A DNA stretch of 64,000 bases from Pseudoalteromonas amylolytica (GCF_001854605.1 NZ_MKJU01000030.1:51317-115316); one strand, 5' to 3'. Shown: positions 27,028-36,282, numbered from the stretch's first letter. Notes: generated from the sequence alone by a model not told the origin. Translations and numbers: made by a program.

Positions 27028-29988
27028 ATGAGCAATCAGTATGATCTAACTTTGGAACAGCCCGTTTCAATTTGGAATAAGCCACTTGAGCTACCTATCA
27101 AAGAGCTATTTAAAAGCCTAGGTAAGGCGACGGTTGCTGGTGTATTTGCTGACAGCAAAGGCCTATATGAAAACTTTGTTGAGGCCTCCAGCGTTTTAGG
27201 GTTTGAGAAAAACCCACAGCAAGCTGCGTGGGTATTGGTGTTTAAAAGCCTGCAAGCGACGCTTTGTGAATTAGTACCTGATTATCAAGACTTATTTGAG
27301 TGTGAGCTTGATGATACAGGGGTTGAAGCACTGAGTGATAATATGGCTAAACAGCTGAACGACGTGCCACTTGGGATTAATCCTGACTTCTTTGACTACC
27401 CTGAAAACCTGTCGTTATTTGCGCATATCAAACCGGCCATTACTTTTTGGCTTGAAAGCTTAGGGATGCGCGCACAAGACGCAGAAGGTTTTTTCGCTCG
27501 TTTAAAACAAAGCTTTGCTTTGGCACTACATAAAGAATGGCACAACAACCGAGAAGATTACCTATGCGTTGCTGAGCACCTGCAAAGCCCTTTTGCAAGC
27601 TGCACCAAAGAGCAGCGAGGTTGGCATGTGTATAAGGTGTGGTTACAAGAACAGGTTAACCAACGCATGTTTGCTGAGGCGTTTAGTCTCAGCCAAGTGT
27701 ATGTCAATCTTAATGCCTACTATAAAGTGGCGGTGGATAACGATGAGCAAGAGCTGCTGCGTAGCACAGTGTCTAATACAAAAAAACAGGTTGTTGACCT
27801 GCACGCTGAAATAAACAATTGGGCGATACAGTTTAATAAGAGTTGCGCCATTAAAGTGATTAGTGGGGGTCCTGGTTCCGGTAAGTCATCATTTGCGAAA
27901 ATGTTTGCAGCCACTATGGTGCGCGAGCGCCCAGAAATACGTGTGGTGTTTATTCCGCTGCACCACTTTGACCCAAGCGATGACCTACTTAATGCGCTCG
28001 CCCGTTATGTAGAATCAGACCCATACTTACCCACTAACCCATTGAATAAGAAACAAAAAGAACATCGAGTGTTGTTGATTTTTGACGGACTAGATGAGCT
28101 TGCTATGCAAGGCAAATTAGCGGCTGAGACCGCTAACCACTTTGTTGAAGAAGTGATCAGTAAAATAAACCGCTTTAACGATGCGGGTTTCCAATGGCAA
28201 GCATTGATCACGGGTCGAGAGATGGCGGTTCAGTCGGTAGCAGCAAAGCTTAGGGGGTTACAACAGCTATTGTATGTGCTGCCCTATTTTGTAGAGCAGG
28301 ATGAAGATACGGATGATAGCGAGTATATCGACCCTGAGAAATTGCTGGCAACGGATTTGCGTGATACTTGGTGGCAAAACTATGGTCGGGCCAAAGGAGT
28401 AAGCTATGAAAAGCTACCCGAACCATTGGCTATCAGCCAACTGCAACCCATTACGCAGGAGCCGCTACTGAATTACTTGGTGGCGTTGAGTTTTGAGCGT
28501 GGGGAAGTAGTTTTTGATGAGCACTTAACGCTTAACCAAATCTATCAGGATTTGTTAGATGCGGTGTATCACAGGCAGTGGGATCATGGTGGCTATAAGC
28601 AAACGAGAGACCTAGAGAAGCCGCATTTTATCCGCGTGTTAGAAGAAATTGCCTTAGCAGTTTGGCATGGTAATGGCCGTGTGGCCAGCATTAGCAAAAT
28701 TCAGCAACAATGTGAGAGCAGCCGCGTCACAAAATATCTAGAGGTATTTCAAGAAAGCGCTAAATCGGGGATCTCTCGTTTATTGACCGCGTTTTACTTT
28801 CGCCAAAGTGAGTTATTAGACGGGCAAGATAAAACCTTTGAATTTACTCACAAAAGCTTTGGTGAGTACTTAATTGCTCGGCGCATTGTGCGTGAAGTGG
28901 CAGCAATTACCAGTGAGGTCAATCGCAACATCGCAGACCCAGATGTGGGCTACGATCAGATAAGCGCACAGGCACGCTGGGCAAAACTCAGTGGCCCCAC
29001 AGCATTAGATGAGTATATATTTAATTTTTTGGTAGATGAGGTGGGTTTACGTCACATAGACGATGTGCAGCAATGGCAAACATGTTTTGCGGGACTGTTC
29101 TCGCGGACACTGCGCAAAGGCATGCCCGTTGAAGAGCTTCAATTGGCCACATTTAGTGAGATGCAAAAATATGCCCGTAATGCCGAAGTGGCGCTGCTGG
29201 CGATTCATCATGCTTGTGGCTGTGCTACCGAAAATGTTTCGGATTTGAGCTTAGAAAATAGGTATAGCTTTTCTCAGTGGCTTTTACGGGCACAGGGGGC
29301 AGGGGTGGCTAGAGACTATTTACCTGCTCGGTGCTTTACTCATATCGATTTACAACAGTGCAATTTTGAATTCAAAGATCTAAGAAAGGCTAATTTACAA
29401 AATAGTAATCTAAATGGGGTCAGCTTTGTGGGGGGGTATTTAGCTCAAGCTAGGTTGCAAGGCGTGAGCGCGATAGAAAGTAGCTGGGTGGGCGCGTCTT
29501 TGACTTTTGCTAATGCGTCTTATGCAGATTTCGCGAGCGCTGAATTTGACCACGCTAATATGCGTCACTGTGTACTAAACTCAGCCTGTTTTGAAGGCGC
29601 GACATTTATTCAAGCTCGCTTATTGGGTTCAACGTTCATCAATGCAAATTTAACCAATGCAAATTTAACCGATGCAGATTTAAGGCATGCAGATTTAACC
29701 AAGGCAGATTTAACCAAGGCAGATTTAACCGATGCGGATTTAACCAATGCGGATTTAACCAATGCAAATTTAACCGATGCAGATTTAACCGATGCAGATT
29801 TAACCGATGCAGATTTAACCAATGCAGATTTAAGGTATGCAGATTTAACCGATGCAGATTTAACCAATGCTATTTTAGATCACGCCAAGCTTCGCGGGGC
29901 TACATTAAAAGGTACAGTTTTAATCGGTGTAGACTTAAGCAAGGTTGACCTAAGTGAGGTGGATTTATCTGAGGCAATTATGGAGTAA
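27028..29988 (+). CDS. STAND/NACHT NTPase with C-terminal pentapeptide repeats (candidate bNACHT-like defence protein)
   Basis: A 986-residue protein in three parts. Residues 1-270 are mostly helical, with no motif I can name. The NTPase core has a Walker A loop GGPGSGKSS with Lys286 and a Walker B VLLIFDGLDEL with Asp353, Asp356 and Glu357; the DGLDE form is the NACHT hallmark. A helical region follows, including FEFTHKSFGEYLIARRI, typical of the NACHT winged-helix/superhelical part. From about residue 775 there are pentapeptide repeats A(D/N)LxX, with residues 872-950 almost perfectly regular. The ATG at 27028 has AAGGA six bases upstream; a GTG at 26992 would be earlier but lacks a site. 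It is a single gene with no partner. In bacteria, NACHT proteins of this size include anti-phage (bNACHT) proteins; that role is inferred here. Confidence 0.82.
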   Translation: MSNQYDLTLEQPVSIWNKPLELPIKELFKSLGKATVAGVFADSKGLYENFVEASSVLGFEKNPQQAAWVLVFKSLQATLCELVPDYQDLFECELDDTGVEALSDNMAKQLNDVPLGINPDFFDYPENLSLFAHIKPAITFWLESLGMRAQDAEGFFARLKQSFALALHKEWHNNREDYLCVAEHLQSPFASCTKEQRGWHVYKVWLQEQVNQRMFAEAFSLSQVYVNLNAYYKVAVDNDEQELLRSTVSNTKKQVVDLHAEINNWAIQFNKSCAIKVISGGPGSGKSSFAKMFAATMVRERPEIRVVFIPLHHFDPSDDLLNALARYVESDPYLPTNPLNKKQKEHRVLLIFDGLDELAMQGKLAAETANHFVEEVISKINRFNDAGFQWQALITGREMAVQSVAAKLRGLQQLLYVLPYFVEQDEDTDDSEYIDPEKLLATDLRDTWWQNYGRAKGVSYEKLPEPLAISQLQPITQEPLLNYLVALSFERGEVVFDEHLTLNQIYQDLLDAVYHRQWDHGGYKQTRDLEKPHFIRVLEEIALAVWHGNGRVASISKIQQQCESSRVTKYLEVFQESAKSGISRLLTAFYFRQSELLDGQDKTFEFTHKSFGEYLIARRIVREVAAITSEVNRNIADPDVGYDQISAQARWAKLSGPTALDEYIFNFLVDEVGLRHIDDVQQWQTCFAGLFSRTLRKGMPVEELQLATFSEMQKYARNAEVALLAIHHACGCATENVSDLSLENRYSFSQWLLRAQGAGVARDYLPARCFTHIDLQQCNFEFKDLRKANLQNSNLNGVSFVGGYLAQARLQGVSAIESSWVGASLTFANASYADFASAEFDHANMRHCVLNSACFEGATFIQARLLGSTFINANLTNANLTDADLRHADLTKADLTKADLTDADLTNADLTNANLTDADLTDADLTDADLTNADLRYADLTDADLTNAILDHAKLRGATLKGTVLIGVDLSKVDLSEVDLSEAIME
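29641..29880 (+). repeat. 15-bp coding tandem repeat (16 units) within the NACHT gene
   Basis: Sixteen consecutive 15-mers of the type GATGCAGATTTAACC, fifteen of them nearly identical and the last degenerate. Each encodes one pentapeptide (D/N-A-D/N-L-T). Two units end AAGG instead of AACC. DNA-level identity beyond what the protein needs suggests recent expansion or gene conversion. Confidence 0.95.
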
Positions 29989-30093
29989 GCTTTTTTATGC
30001 TAACTTCCAAGCAACAAGCATCTTAGTGAGTTTTCTCTTGAAGCTGTAAAATCGTCTATGCTTGATGATGGATAATTAAAAAAGGACCAAAGC

Positions 30094-30633
30094 ATGTTCA
30101 AAAAAATAATAATCATTTTGCTGCTGATTATCGCCTCACCATTTATTCTCGCGCTGTTTGTGGCTGATAGCTATCATGTGGAACGTGAAGTGGAGATTGA
30201 GCAACCCCTCGAGCAGGTATTTTCTTATATCAAGTTGTTAAAAAACCAAAGTAACTACAGTACGTGGGCGCAGATGGACCCAGCTATGGAAGCCGAGTAC
30301 CGAGGAGAGGACGGCACCGTGGGTTTTGTTTCTGCTTGGCGAAGTAAGCACCCTGAGGTTGGGGTAGGCGAGCAGGAGATCATCAAGATTGACGAAAACA
30401 AACGTATCGATTTTGAACTGCGCTTTAAAGAGCCGTTCCAGTCAACCGATCCTGCTTATATGATCACTGAATCCACCCTCAATGGTACAAAAGTTAAGTG
30501 GGGTTTTAACGGTCATATGGATTACCCGATGAATTTAATGTTGTTACTTATGGACTTTGAGCAAATGTTGGGTGATGACTTACAAGTGGGGCTAGACAAT
30601 CTCAAAGAGGTGCTTGAACATCCAGTAGAATAA
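30094..30633 (+). CDS. SRPBCC / polyketide-cyclase-like protein
   Basis: 179 residues. An N-terminal hydrophobic segment (about 1-25) is a signal anchor. The rest fits the START/SRPBCC ligand-binding fold: VEREVEIEQPLEQVFSYI at the start, WAQMDPAMEAEYRGEDGTVG in the middle, and a long C-terminal helix LDNLKEVLE. Such proteins bind hydrophobic ligands, but the ligand is not evident. It is monocistronic and flanked by a terminator. Function unknown. Confidence 0.75.
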   Translation: MFKKIIIILLLIIASPFILALFVADSYHVEREVEIEQPLEQVFSYIKLLKNQSNYSTWAQMDPAMEAEYRGEDGTVGFVSAWRSKHPEVGVGEQEIIKIDENKRIDFELRFKEPFQSTDPAYMITESTLNGTKVKWGFNGHMDYPMNLMLLLMDFEQMLGDDLQVGLDNLKEVLEHPVE

Positions 30634-30658
30634 CTGGACGAAAGCAAAATTCAGACAT

Positions 30659-30685
30659 AAAAAAACCGCAAGATGCGGTTTTTTT
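30659..30685. terminator. Bidirectional terminator
   Basis: AAAAAACCGCA / TGCGGTTTTTTT with a three-base loop, between the SRPBCC gene and the convergent basic-protein gene. Confidence 0.93.
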
Positions 30686-30705
30686 ATAGCTACAAAACGT
30701 GAGTG

Positions 30706-31095
30706 TTAAACAACACCACGTGGCAGGCGACAATCATGGTCTTTACCAGCAAGCTCAGCTATCCAAAACTCTTCGGCTGTATAGCCTTCAGCGTTTTCTT
30801 TAACGACTTTAAAAGCCGCTTTCTTTTGTGCTTTTGCAGGAGCAGCTTTGCTTGTTTTTGCTTTTTTAGCTGGAGCCGCTTTCTTTGCAGGTGCTGCCTT
30901 TGGTGCTTCACTCTTAGTTGAAGAACCAGAAGTAAGCTCTTCTGTCAGTGCTGCTACGTCAGCAAGACGCAGGTTTTTCCCGCCATCAATGCTGTACCAA
31001 CCAGGTTTGGTTGTGATCTCAGGCTTTTTGCCGTGGGCAGCTTCGTAAGCAGCTTCAAAAGCGCTTAATACTTCAGTTTTATCTAGTTTACTCAT
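30706..31095 (-). CDS. Basic Ala/Lys/Pro-rich protein with histone-H1-like linker
   Basis: 129 residues from the ATG at 31095, which has AGGA six bases upstream; an ORF extension further upstream has no site. Residues 1-55 form a small conserved-looking domain (SKLDKTEVLSAFEAAYEAAHGKKPEI ... GWYSIDGGKNLRLADVAALTEEL is split here by a gap). The middle (about 58-100) is a low-complexity Ala-Pro-Lys region with repeated AAPAKKA units, like histone H1 tails or AlgP. The end carries a short ordered piece (YTAEEFWIAELAGK). It probably binds nucleic acid. I do not recognise a named family. Confidence 0.75.
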   Translation of the reverse strand: MSKLDKTEVLSAFEAAYEAAHGKKPEITTKPGWYSIDGGKNLRLADVAALTEELTSGSSTKSEAPKAAPAKKAAPAKKAKTSKAAPAKAQKKAAFKVVKENAEGYTAEEFWIAELAGKDHDCRLPRGVV

Positions 31096-31249
31096 CGTAG
31101 ATCCTAGTCGTTTTATACGCGGGATTAAGATTAATGAGTAGTTATACCCATATTTGCGCAATTTTTCAATTTTTTAAGGGTTTTGCTTCCATTTTGGCTG
31201 TATAAACGCCAGAATTTGACAAATTTTCAGAAATAATACTGGTAACTTC

Positions 31250-32002
31250 ATGAAACGTTCAGAATTTACACACACTCTAACTGAGCTGTTAAAACCCGAC
31301 GCAATCCGAGATTTTGCCCCGAATGGTCTGCAAGTCGAAGGAGCAGAAAATATTCGCAAGATTGTGACAGGGGTGACTGCCAGTCAGGCATTGGTTGATA
31401 CTGCAGTAGAGCTACAAGCGGATACTATTTTGGTTCACCATGGCTATTTTTGGAAAGGTGAGTCACAAGTGATCACCGGCATGAAAAAGCGCCGTATTGC
31501 AACGTTGCTAGCCAATGATATCAATTTATATGGCTATCACCTCCCGCTTGATATCCACCCAGAGCTTGGAAATAACGCACAGCTTGCAAAACTTTTGGAT
31601 ATTGAGGTGCTAGGTGGGCTTGAAAGCGGGCCGACAAGTGTTCCAGTCCATGGGCGATTAAGAACCCCAATGTCTGGTGAAGTATTTGCTGAAAAGATTG
31701 CCACCGTGCTTAATCGCAAGCCACTCATTAACATTGTCAGAGATAAACCTATAGAAACCATAGCTTGGTGCACAGGCGGTGGGCAAGGTTACATTGATTT
31801 GGCTGCCAGCCGAGGCGTTGATGCCTATCTAACAGGTGAAGCCTCAGAGCAGACGATTCATAGCTCCAATGAACAAGGTATTGATTTTTTTGCGGCAGGG
31901 CACCATGCTACAGAGCGTTACGGTATCAAGGCGCTTGGTGAATACTTAGCTGAGCAATACGGCTTTGACGTCACCTTTACTGATATTGATAACCCAGTTT
32001 AA
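31250..32002 (+). CDS. Nif3-like dinuclear metal-centre protein (YbgI family)
   Basis: 250 residues, the usual length for the short bacterial Nif3/YbgI family. Metal-binding residues are visible in ILVHHGYFWKGE (His-His), YGYHLPLDIHPELGNN (His, Asp) and near the end in FFAAGHHATERYG (His, Glu). The family is sometimes annotated as GTP cyclohydrolase 1 type 2 homologue, but the biochemical role in E. coli remains unclear. It is monocistronic and convergent with elyC. Confidence 0.93.
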   Translation: MKRSEFTHTLTELLKPDAIRDFAPNGLQVEGAENIRKIVTGVTASQALVDTAVELQADTILVHHGYFWKGESQVITGMKKRRIATLLANDINLYGYHLPLDIHPELGNNAQLAKLLDIEVLGGLESGPTSVPVHGRLRTPMSGEVFAEKIATVLNRKPLINIVRDKPIETIAWCTGGGQGYIDLAASRGVDAYLTGEASEQTIHSSNEQGIDFFAAGHHATERYGIKALGEYLAEQYGFDVTFTDIDNPV

Positions 32003-32016
32003 ACAAAGCTTTTTAA

Positions 32017-32037
32017 AGAGGCGCTTAGAGCGCCTCT
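32017..32037 (-). terminator. Terminator of elyC (overlapping its stop codon)
   Basis: Eight-bp stem AGAGGCGC / GCGCCTCT with a five-base loop. On the minus strand it is followed by TTTAAAAAG. The elyC stop codon lies inside the hairpin loop. Confidence 0.7.
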
Positions 32038-32774
32038 GGATCGATTATTCGTCGAACCTTTATCCAAAGCGTTCCTAACATTTCATGATAATGCGTGGTG
32101 ACAGCTTCAAGTACGGAGACTTGCGCAATAAACTGCTTATAATCTGGCGCGTTATGCAGATTATGAAACTGTGTTGGGGCTGCAATCGTATCGACCCCTT
32201 GCGCCCAGAATAAATTCTTTGCGCGTGCCATATGGCTGGCTGACGTCACTAAGGCAACCTGCCTATCCACTAAATAGGGCGCTAACAGTTTTGCTTCGTC
32301 TTTAGTATCCATAGCGGATGGGTTAGCACGTACTCGAACGCTTGGGATACCCAGCGCTATTGCTGTCTGTTTCATAAGTGGGGCACTTTGGTGACCCGAC
32401 ACAATCAGCTCGGCACTCTTATAGTGATGTGCCAATCTTAGCCCTTCGATAAGTCTGGCTGATGAACAGCCTGTGAGCTGCGCATTGGCAAGTTGCTGAC
32501 TATTAGGATGGACGCCGCAACCAAGTACCACGATTTTGTCTATTTTTGGGTGTTTGCTGACATCGAAGGTGTGCCATTGTGATTCAGCAGAGGTGGTAAT
32601 CTTACTGGCAAAAAATGGGGTGCTGATACACCACAGCGCGATCACCGTAAGCCAGAGCATAATATATGACTTCAGGTTGGCTTTGCTTACAAATAACAAA
32701 CATATTGCAACAATAATTAATGACAGTGGTAGTGGCATCAGTAGGCCACCAAGCACTTTCTTAAACAAAAACAT
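32025..32774 (-). CDS. elyC: Envelope biogenesis factor ElyC (DUF218)
   Basis: 249 residues from the ATG at 32774, which aligns the N-terminus MFLFKKVLGGLLMPLPLSL with E. coli ElyC; a TTG five codons upstream is the alternative. Two hydrophobic segments occur within residues 10-55, followed by a DUF218 domain with KIDKIVVLGCGVHPNS, IVSGHQSAP and LVTSASHMARA. E. coli ElyC is needed for peptidoglycan assembly at low temperature, through the undecaprenyl-phosphate carrier. It lies downstream of metR with a hairpin between them. Confidence 0.88.
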   Translation of the reverse strand: MFLFKKVLGGLLMPLPLSLIIVAICLLFVSKANLKSYIMLWLTVIALWCISTPFFASKITTSAESQWHTFDVSKHPKIDKIVVLGCGVHPNSQQLANAQLTGCSSARLIEGLRLAHHYKSAELIVSGHQSAPLMKQTAIALGIPSVRVRANPSAMDTKDEAKLLAPYLVDRQVALVTSASHMARAKNLFWAQGVDTIAAPTQFHNLHNAPDYKQFIAQVSVLEAVTTHYHEMLGTLWIKVRRIIDPEAL

Positions 32775-32778
32775 AAGA

Positions 32779-32801
32779 AACCCAATCAATTAGCTTGGGT
32801 T
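32779..32801 (-). terminator. Terminator after metR
   Basis: Seven-bp stem AACCCAA / TTGGGTT with a nine-base loop, on the minus strand followed by TTCTTATGTTTTTG. It overlaps the elyC start region, so it may attenuate rather than fully stop transcription. Confidence 0.5.
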
Positions 32802-32833
32802 CAGTTTAGTTAATATTACACAAAAATCATAGC

Positions 32834-33721
32834 TTAACGAGAATTGTTCTGTTTACAGGTGTTTAAAAAGTGTCTGTACACAGGGTTATCCTTCATGGTT
32901 TTTTTCATCGCTAGGTACATTGGGCGATTAAGACCAAGCGCCCCAAGAGGGATAGATTTAATAAGGCCTTGGCTTTCATAAGGGGTAACCAGCCAATCTG
33001 GTAATGCTGCGACGCCCATGCCCGCACTGACAAGTTGAAAAATGAGTAGCCCTTGGTCAACGGTTTTCAATGTACCGTCAAAGCGTGCATTTTGTATAAA
33101 GTGTTTGAAGATGTCTTGTCTCTCGCGCGGAATAGGGTAGGAGATAATGGTTTCATCTTTAAGATCTAATGCGGTTACATAGGCTTTTTTAGCCAATTCA
33201 TGGTCGGGTGAGACAATCAGCTTGAGTTTGAAATCAAACAGGTGCGCATATTCAAGTTTATCTTGCTCACGCATGTCCGAAGTGAGCACCAAATCCAGCT
33301 CATCTTCTAATAGTTCAGGGATCGCGTCGTAGCTAAAGCCCCGCTCGTAGTCGACTTTGATATCAGGCCAAAAGTTATTAAATTCTTTTATGGTTGGTAA
33401 TAACCAGTGAAAACATGCATGGCATTCAACGCTGAGTCTCAGTTGAGAAATTGGCTGATTTAGGCTCTCTTTTAAACGACATTTTGTTGCTTCTACACGA
33501 GGTAACACGTCATTGGCAAGTTCTAGTAATAACATACCTTGTGGTGTAAAACGCACCGGTTGGGTCTTTCTTTCGAATAACTGACAATCAAGTTTATTTT
33601 CTAAGTCTTTAATTTGATGTGACAAAGCTGATTGCGTCAAGAACAACTCACGGGCCGTATTAACAAGCGAACCAGTGTCTTTAAGGGTTGCGATGGTTTT
33701 CAAATGCTTTATGTCGATCAT
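32834..33721 (-). CDS. metR: LysR-type transcriptional activator MetR
   Basis: 295 residues. An N-terminal winged helix-turn-helix (KDTGSLVNTARELFLTQSALSHQIKDLE, residues 13-40 seen in two pieces) and a periplasmic-binding-like effector domain with homocysteine as the known co-inducer. MetR activates metE and other methionine genes. It is divergent from metE across a 287 bp region with met boxes and a T-N11-A palindrome TGAGTTAAACTCA near its own start, as expected for autoregulation. Confidence 0.95.
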   Translation of the reverse strand: MIDIKHLKTIATLKDTGSLVNTARELFLTQSALSHQIKDLENKLDCQLFERKTQPVRFTPQGMLLLELANDVLPRVEATKCRLKESLNQPISQLRLSVECHACFHWLLPTIKEFNNFWPDIKVDYERGFSYDAIPELLEDELDLVLTSDMREQDKLEYAHLFDFKLKLIVSPDHELAKKAYVTALDLKDETIISYPIPRERQDIFKHFIQNARFDGTLKTVDQGLLIFQLVSAGMGVAALPDWLVTPYESQGLIKSIPLGALGLNRPMYLAMKKTMKDNPVYRHFLNTCKQNNSR

Positions 33722-33745
33722 CTTTAATAAATCTCATTATTAGTG

Positions 33746-33758
33746 TGAGTTAAACTCA
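33746..33758. promoter_or_regulatory. Candidate MetR binding site
   Basis: Palindrome TGAGTTAAACTCA, fitting MetR's TGAA-N5-TTCA with one change in each half, 25 bp upstream of the metR start codon. Confidence 0.5.
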
Positions 33759-33794
33759 GATTGCTCTGCTTGAATCTCAGTCATTACCTAATAG

Positions 33795-33818
33795 TAACGT
33801 CTAGACGTCTAGAAAACT
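33795..33818. promoter_or_regulatory. Array of three MetJ met boxes
   Basis: Three adjacent 8-mers TAACGTCT, AGACGTCT and AGAAAACT; the middle one is a perfect match to the met box AGACGTCT, the first matches at six of eight positions and the third at five. It lies between metR and metE. Confidence 0.8.
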
Positions 33819-33863
33819 AGCAATCGATGATTAATTTTTAACAAAATCACTATAGCATTATTT

Positions 33864-33892
33864 TTGACAGCGTTGTCATTATTTATTTAACT
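33864..33892 (+). promoter_or_regulatory. Candidate metE sigma-70 promoter
   Basis: TTGACA at 33864-33869 (perfect -35), 17 bp spacer, then TTAACT as a weak -10. It lies between the two met-box arrays, with the start of transcription expected near 33899. Confidence 0.5.
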
Positions 33893-33971
33893 TTTTTTCA
33901 AAAAATACAAATTAATTTTATTCAACTTCCTCCTGAGAAAGCATCATTTGTATTCACACTGCTCATCAAAT

Positions 33972-33987
33972 AGATTTCTAGACATCT
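33972..33987. promoter_or_regulatory. Second pair of met boxes before metE
   Basis: AGATTTCT followed directly by AGACATCT (six and seven of eight matches to AGACGTCT), 22 bp before the metE start codon, in the leader of the predicted transcript. Confidence 0.65.
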
Positions 33988-34008
33988 ACACATTCAAAGG
34001 AGAGAGGC

Positions 34009-36282
34009 ATGACACAAATACATAACTTGGGTTTTCCCCGCATCGGAAAAAAGCGCGAACTAAAATTTGCCATAGAAGCATATTGGGCAGGCAAGATCAC
34101 ACAGGATGAACTGATTGAAAAAGGACGTGAAATTAGAGCGCAAAACTGGAAGTTGCAGGCTCAAGCTGGCGTAGAGCTTTTACCCGTAGGGGACTTTGCT
34201 TGGTATGACCATGTTTTAAATACAAGTTTATTGCTCGGAGCCGTGCCTGAGCGCCATCGCAACCATAACGAAGAAATCAACTTAGACACGCTATTTCGTA
34301 TTGGTAGAGGTAAGGCCCCAACTGGGTGTGCCTGCGCCGCCAGTGAAATGACGAAATGGTTTAATACTAATTACCATTATATTGTACCTGAGCTAGAACA
34401 AGACCAAACCTTTACGCTATCTTGGTCTGAGCTATTTGAGCAGGTTGAAGAAGCACAAGCGTTAGGGCATCAGGTTAAACCTGTGCTGGTAGGCCCCGTT
34501 ACTTACTTACACTTGTCAAAATGTGCTAAGGAGCCATTTGAGAAGTTGGCTTTACTTGAACGTATTTTGCCAGTGTATCAACAGGCTTTAAGCAAGCTTG
34601 CAGATTTGGGCGTTGAATGGGTGCAAATTGACGAGCCAGTCCTTGCTTTGGAGGTCAGCGATGACTATCGTGCGGCACTAAAAAAGAGTTTTGAGCTGCA
34701 GTCAGGTCGGGGTGTAAAGCTACTACTGGCGACTTATTTCGACTCAGTGAGTGATTATCTTGCAGACATTAGCGAATATCAGGTTGATGGCGTACATTTT
34801 GACTGTGTCGCAGGCCAGTATGATATTGCGCAATTGCATGAGACATTGAGGCCTGAGCAAGTACTGTCATTAGGTGTTGTTAACGGTCGAAACATTTGGC
34901 GTACTGACTTACAAGCTCTTTACCAGAGCATTGTAGGTGTGGCTACTAAGCGAAAAGATAAGCTTTGGCTTGCGCCTTCTTGTTCACTATTGCATACGCC
35001 GGTTGACTTAGAGCAAGAGACGAAACTTGATAGCGAGCTACGCTCATGGTTGGCATTTGCGACCCAAAAAGGGCAAGAGCTGGCACTGTTAAAAAAAGCG
35101 TTAGTTGCTCAAGATGAACAGCTTCTGGAGGAATACAGTGCACCAGTTAAAGCTCGGTTGACTTCATCACGTGTTAACAATCAAGTAGTACAACAACGCG
35201 TAGCTGCTTTGACTGAGCGTGATGGACAAAGAAATAGTGAGTTTGCTAAGCGTATCGAAGCACAACAAGCATCCTTATCTTTGCCTTTATTGCCAACGAC
35301 AACGATAGGCTCGTTTCCACAAACAAAGGCTATTCGTGCAGCAAGGCGTGATTTTAAAGCGGGTAATCTGCCATTTGAGCAATATCAAGCGCAAATGGAG
35401 GCTGAGATTCGCTATGCGGTGGAGGAGCAAGAGGCACTGGATTTAGATGTGTTGGTGCACGGTGAAGCTGAGCGTAACGACATGGTTGAGTACTTTGGTG
35501 AATTGCTAGAAGGCTTTGCGTTTACTCAATTTGGTTGGGTACAAAGTTATGGTTCACGCTGTGTAAAACCCCCCGTTATTTGGGGAGATGTATCTCGTCA
35601 AAAGCCAATGACAGTGGCTTGGACGAAGTACGCACAGTCACTGACCGAGAAAAAGATGAAAGGCATGCTAACAGGGCCTGTGACAATCTTGTTTTGGTCT
35701 TTCGTTCGTGATGACCTAGACAAGCCCTGTATCGCTAACCAAATCGCATTGGCCCTAAGAGATGAAGTAGTTGATTTACAAAATGCTGGCATCGATATTA
35801 TTCAAATTGATGAACCCGCATTTAGAGAGGGGATGCCACTTAAGGCGAGTCAGTGGCAAAGTTATTTGGATTGGGCGGCGTATGCTTTCAGGGTGTCAGC
35901 CAGTGGTGTTGAAGACAAAACTCAGATCCATACGCATATGTGCTATGCCGAGTTTAATGACATTATCGCAGCGATAGCTGATATGGATGCGGACGTCATC
36001 ACCATTGAAACTTCTCGTTCAAATATGGAGTTGCTAGCGGCGTTTGAGCACTTTGATTATCCGAATGATATTGGACCGGGCGTGTATGATATTCACAGTC
36101 CTAATGTACCAGAAGTGGACTGGATGAAAGCGCTGATACATAAAGCGGCTCAGAAAATTCCGGTTCAGCGTTTATGGGTTAACCCAGATTGTGGCCTCAA
36201 AACTCGGGCTTGGGAAGAAACTCGTCAGGCGCTGGCTAATATGGTGAGCGCTACCAAGGAATTGCGTAACGAACTTGGTTGA
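34009..36282 (+). CDS. metE: Cobalamin-independent methionine synthase
   Basis: Transfers the methyl group of 5-methyltetrahydropteroyl-triglutamate to homocysteine. 757 residues, the standard length. The N-terminal domain begins [22 protein letters not shown]; the catalytic C-terminal barrel has [29 protein letters not shown], the zinc ligands in [12 protein letters not shown] (His, Cys) and [11 protein letters not shown] (Cys). A strong AAAGGAGAGAGG lies just before the ATG. It is controlled from the divergent metR-metE region and followed by a good terminator. Confidence 0.98.
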   Translation: MTQIHNLGFPRIGKKRELKFAIEAYWAGKITQDELIEKGREIRAQNWKLQAQAGVELLPVGDFAWYDHVLNTSLLLGAVPERHRNHNEEINLDTLFRIGRGKAPTGCACAASEMTKWFNTNYHYIVPELEQDQTFTLSWSELFEQVEEAQALGHQVKPVLVGPVTYLHLSKCAKEPFEKLALLERILPVYQQALSKLADLGVEWVQIDEPVLALEVSDDYRAALKKSFELQSGRGVKLLLATYFDSVSDYLADISEYQVDGVHFDCVAGQYDIAQLHETLRPEQVLSLGVVNGRNIWRTDLQALYQSIVGVATKRKDKLWLAPSCSLLHTPVDLEQETKLDSELRSWLAFATQKGQELALLKKALVAQDEQLLEEYSAPVKARLTSSRVNNQVVQQRVAALTERDGQRNSEFAKRIEAQQASLSLPLLPTTTIGSFPQTKAIRAARRDFKAGNLPFEQYQAQMEAEIRYAVEEQEALDLDVLVHGEAERNDMVEYFGELLEGFAFTQFGWVQSYGSRCVKPPVIWGDVSRQKPMTVAWTKYAQSLTEKKMKGMLTGPVTILFWSFVRDDLDKPCIANQIALALRDEVVDLQNAGIDIIQIDEPAFREGMPLKASQWQSYLDWAAYAFRVSASGVEDKTQIHTHMCYAEFNDIIAAIADMDADVITIETSRSNMELLAAFEHFDYPNDIGPGVYDIHSPNVPEVDWMKALIHKAAQKIPVQRLWVNPDCGLKTRAWEETRQALANMVSATKELRNELG

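Noticed and set aside
29610..29867. 85-residue antisense ORF of repeated VKSA units
   Set aside because: It is the reverse reading of the 15-bp repeat in the NACHT gene; the plus-strand frame has the conserved pentapeptide pattern.
29641..29880. Repeat array considered as CRISPR
   Set aside because: Units are 15 bp, contiguous without spacers and in frame with the pentapeptide protein; no cas genes are near.
30703..30921. 72-residue plus-strand ORF opposite the basic protein gene
   Set aside because: Reverse of the Lys/Ala codons of the minus-strand gene; Cys/Phe-rich and without a ribosome-binding site.
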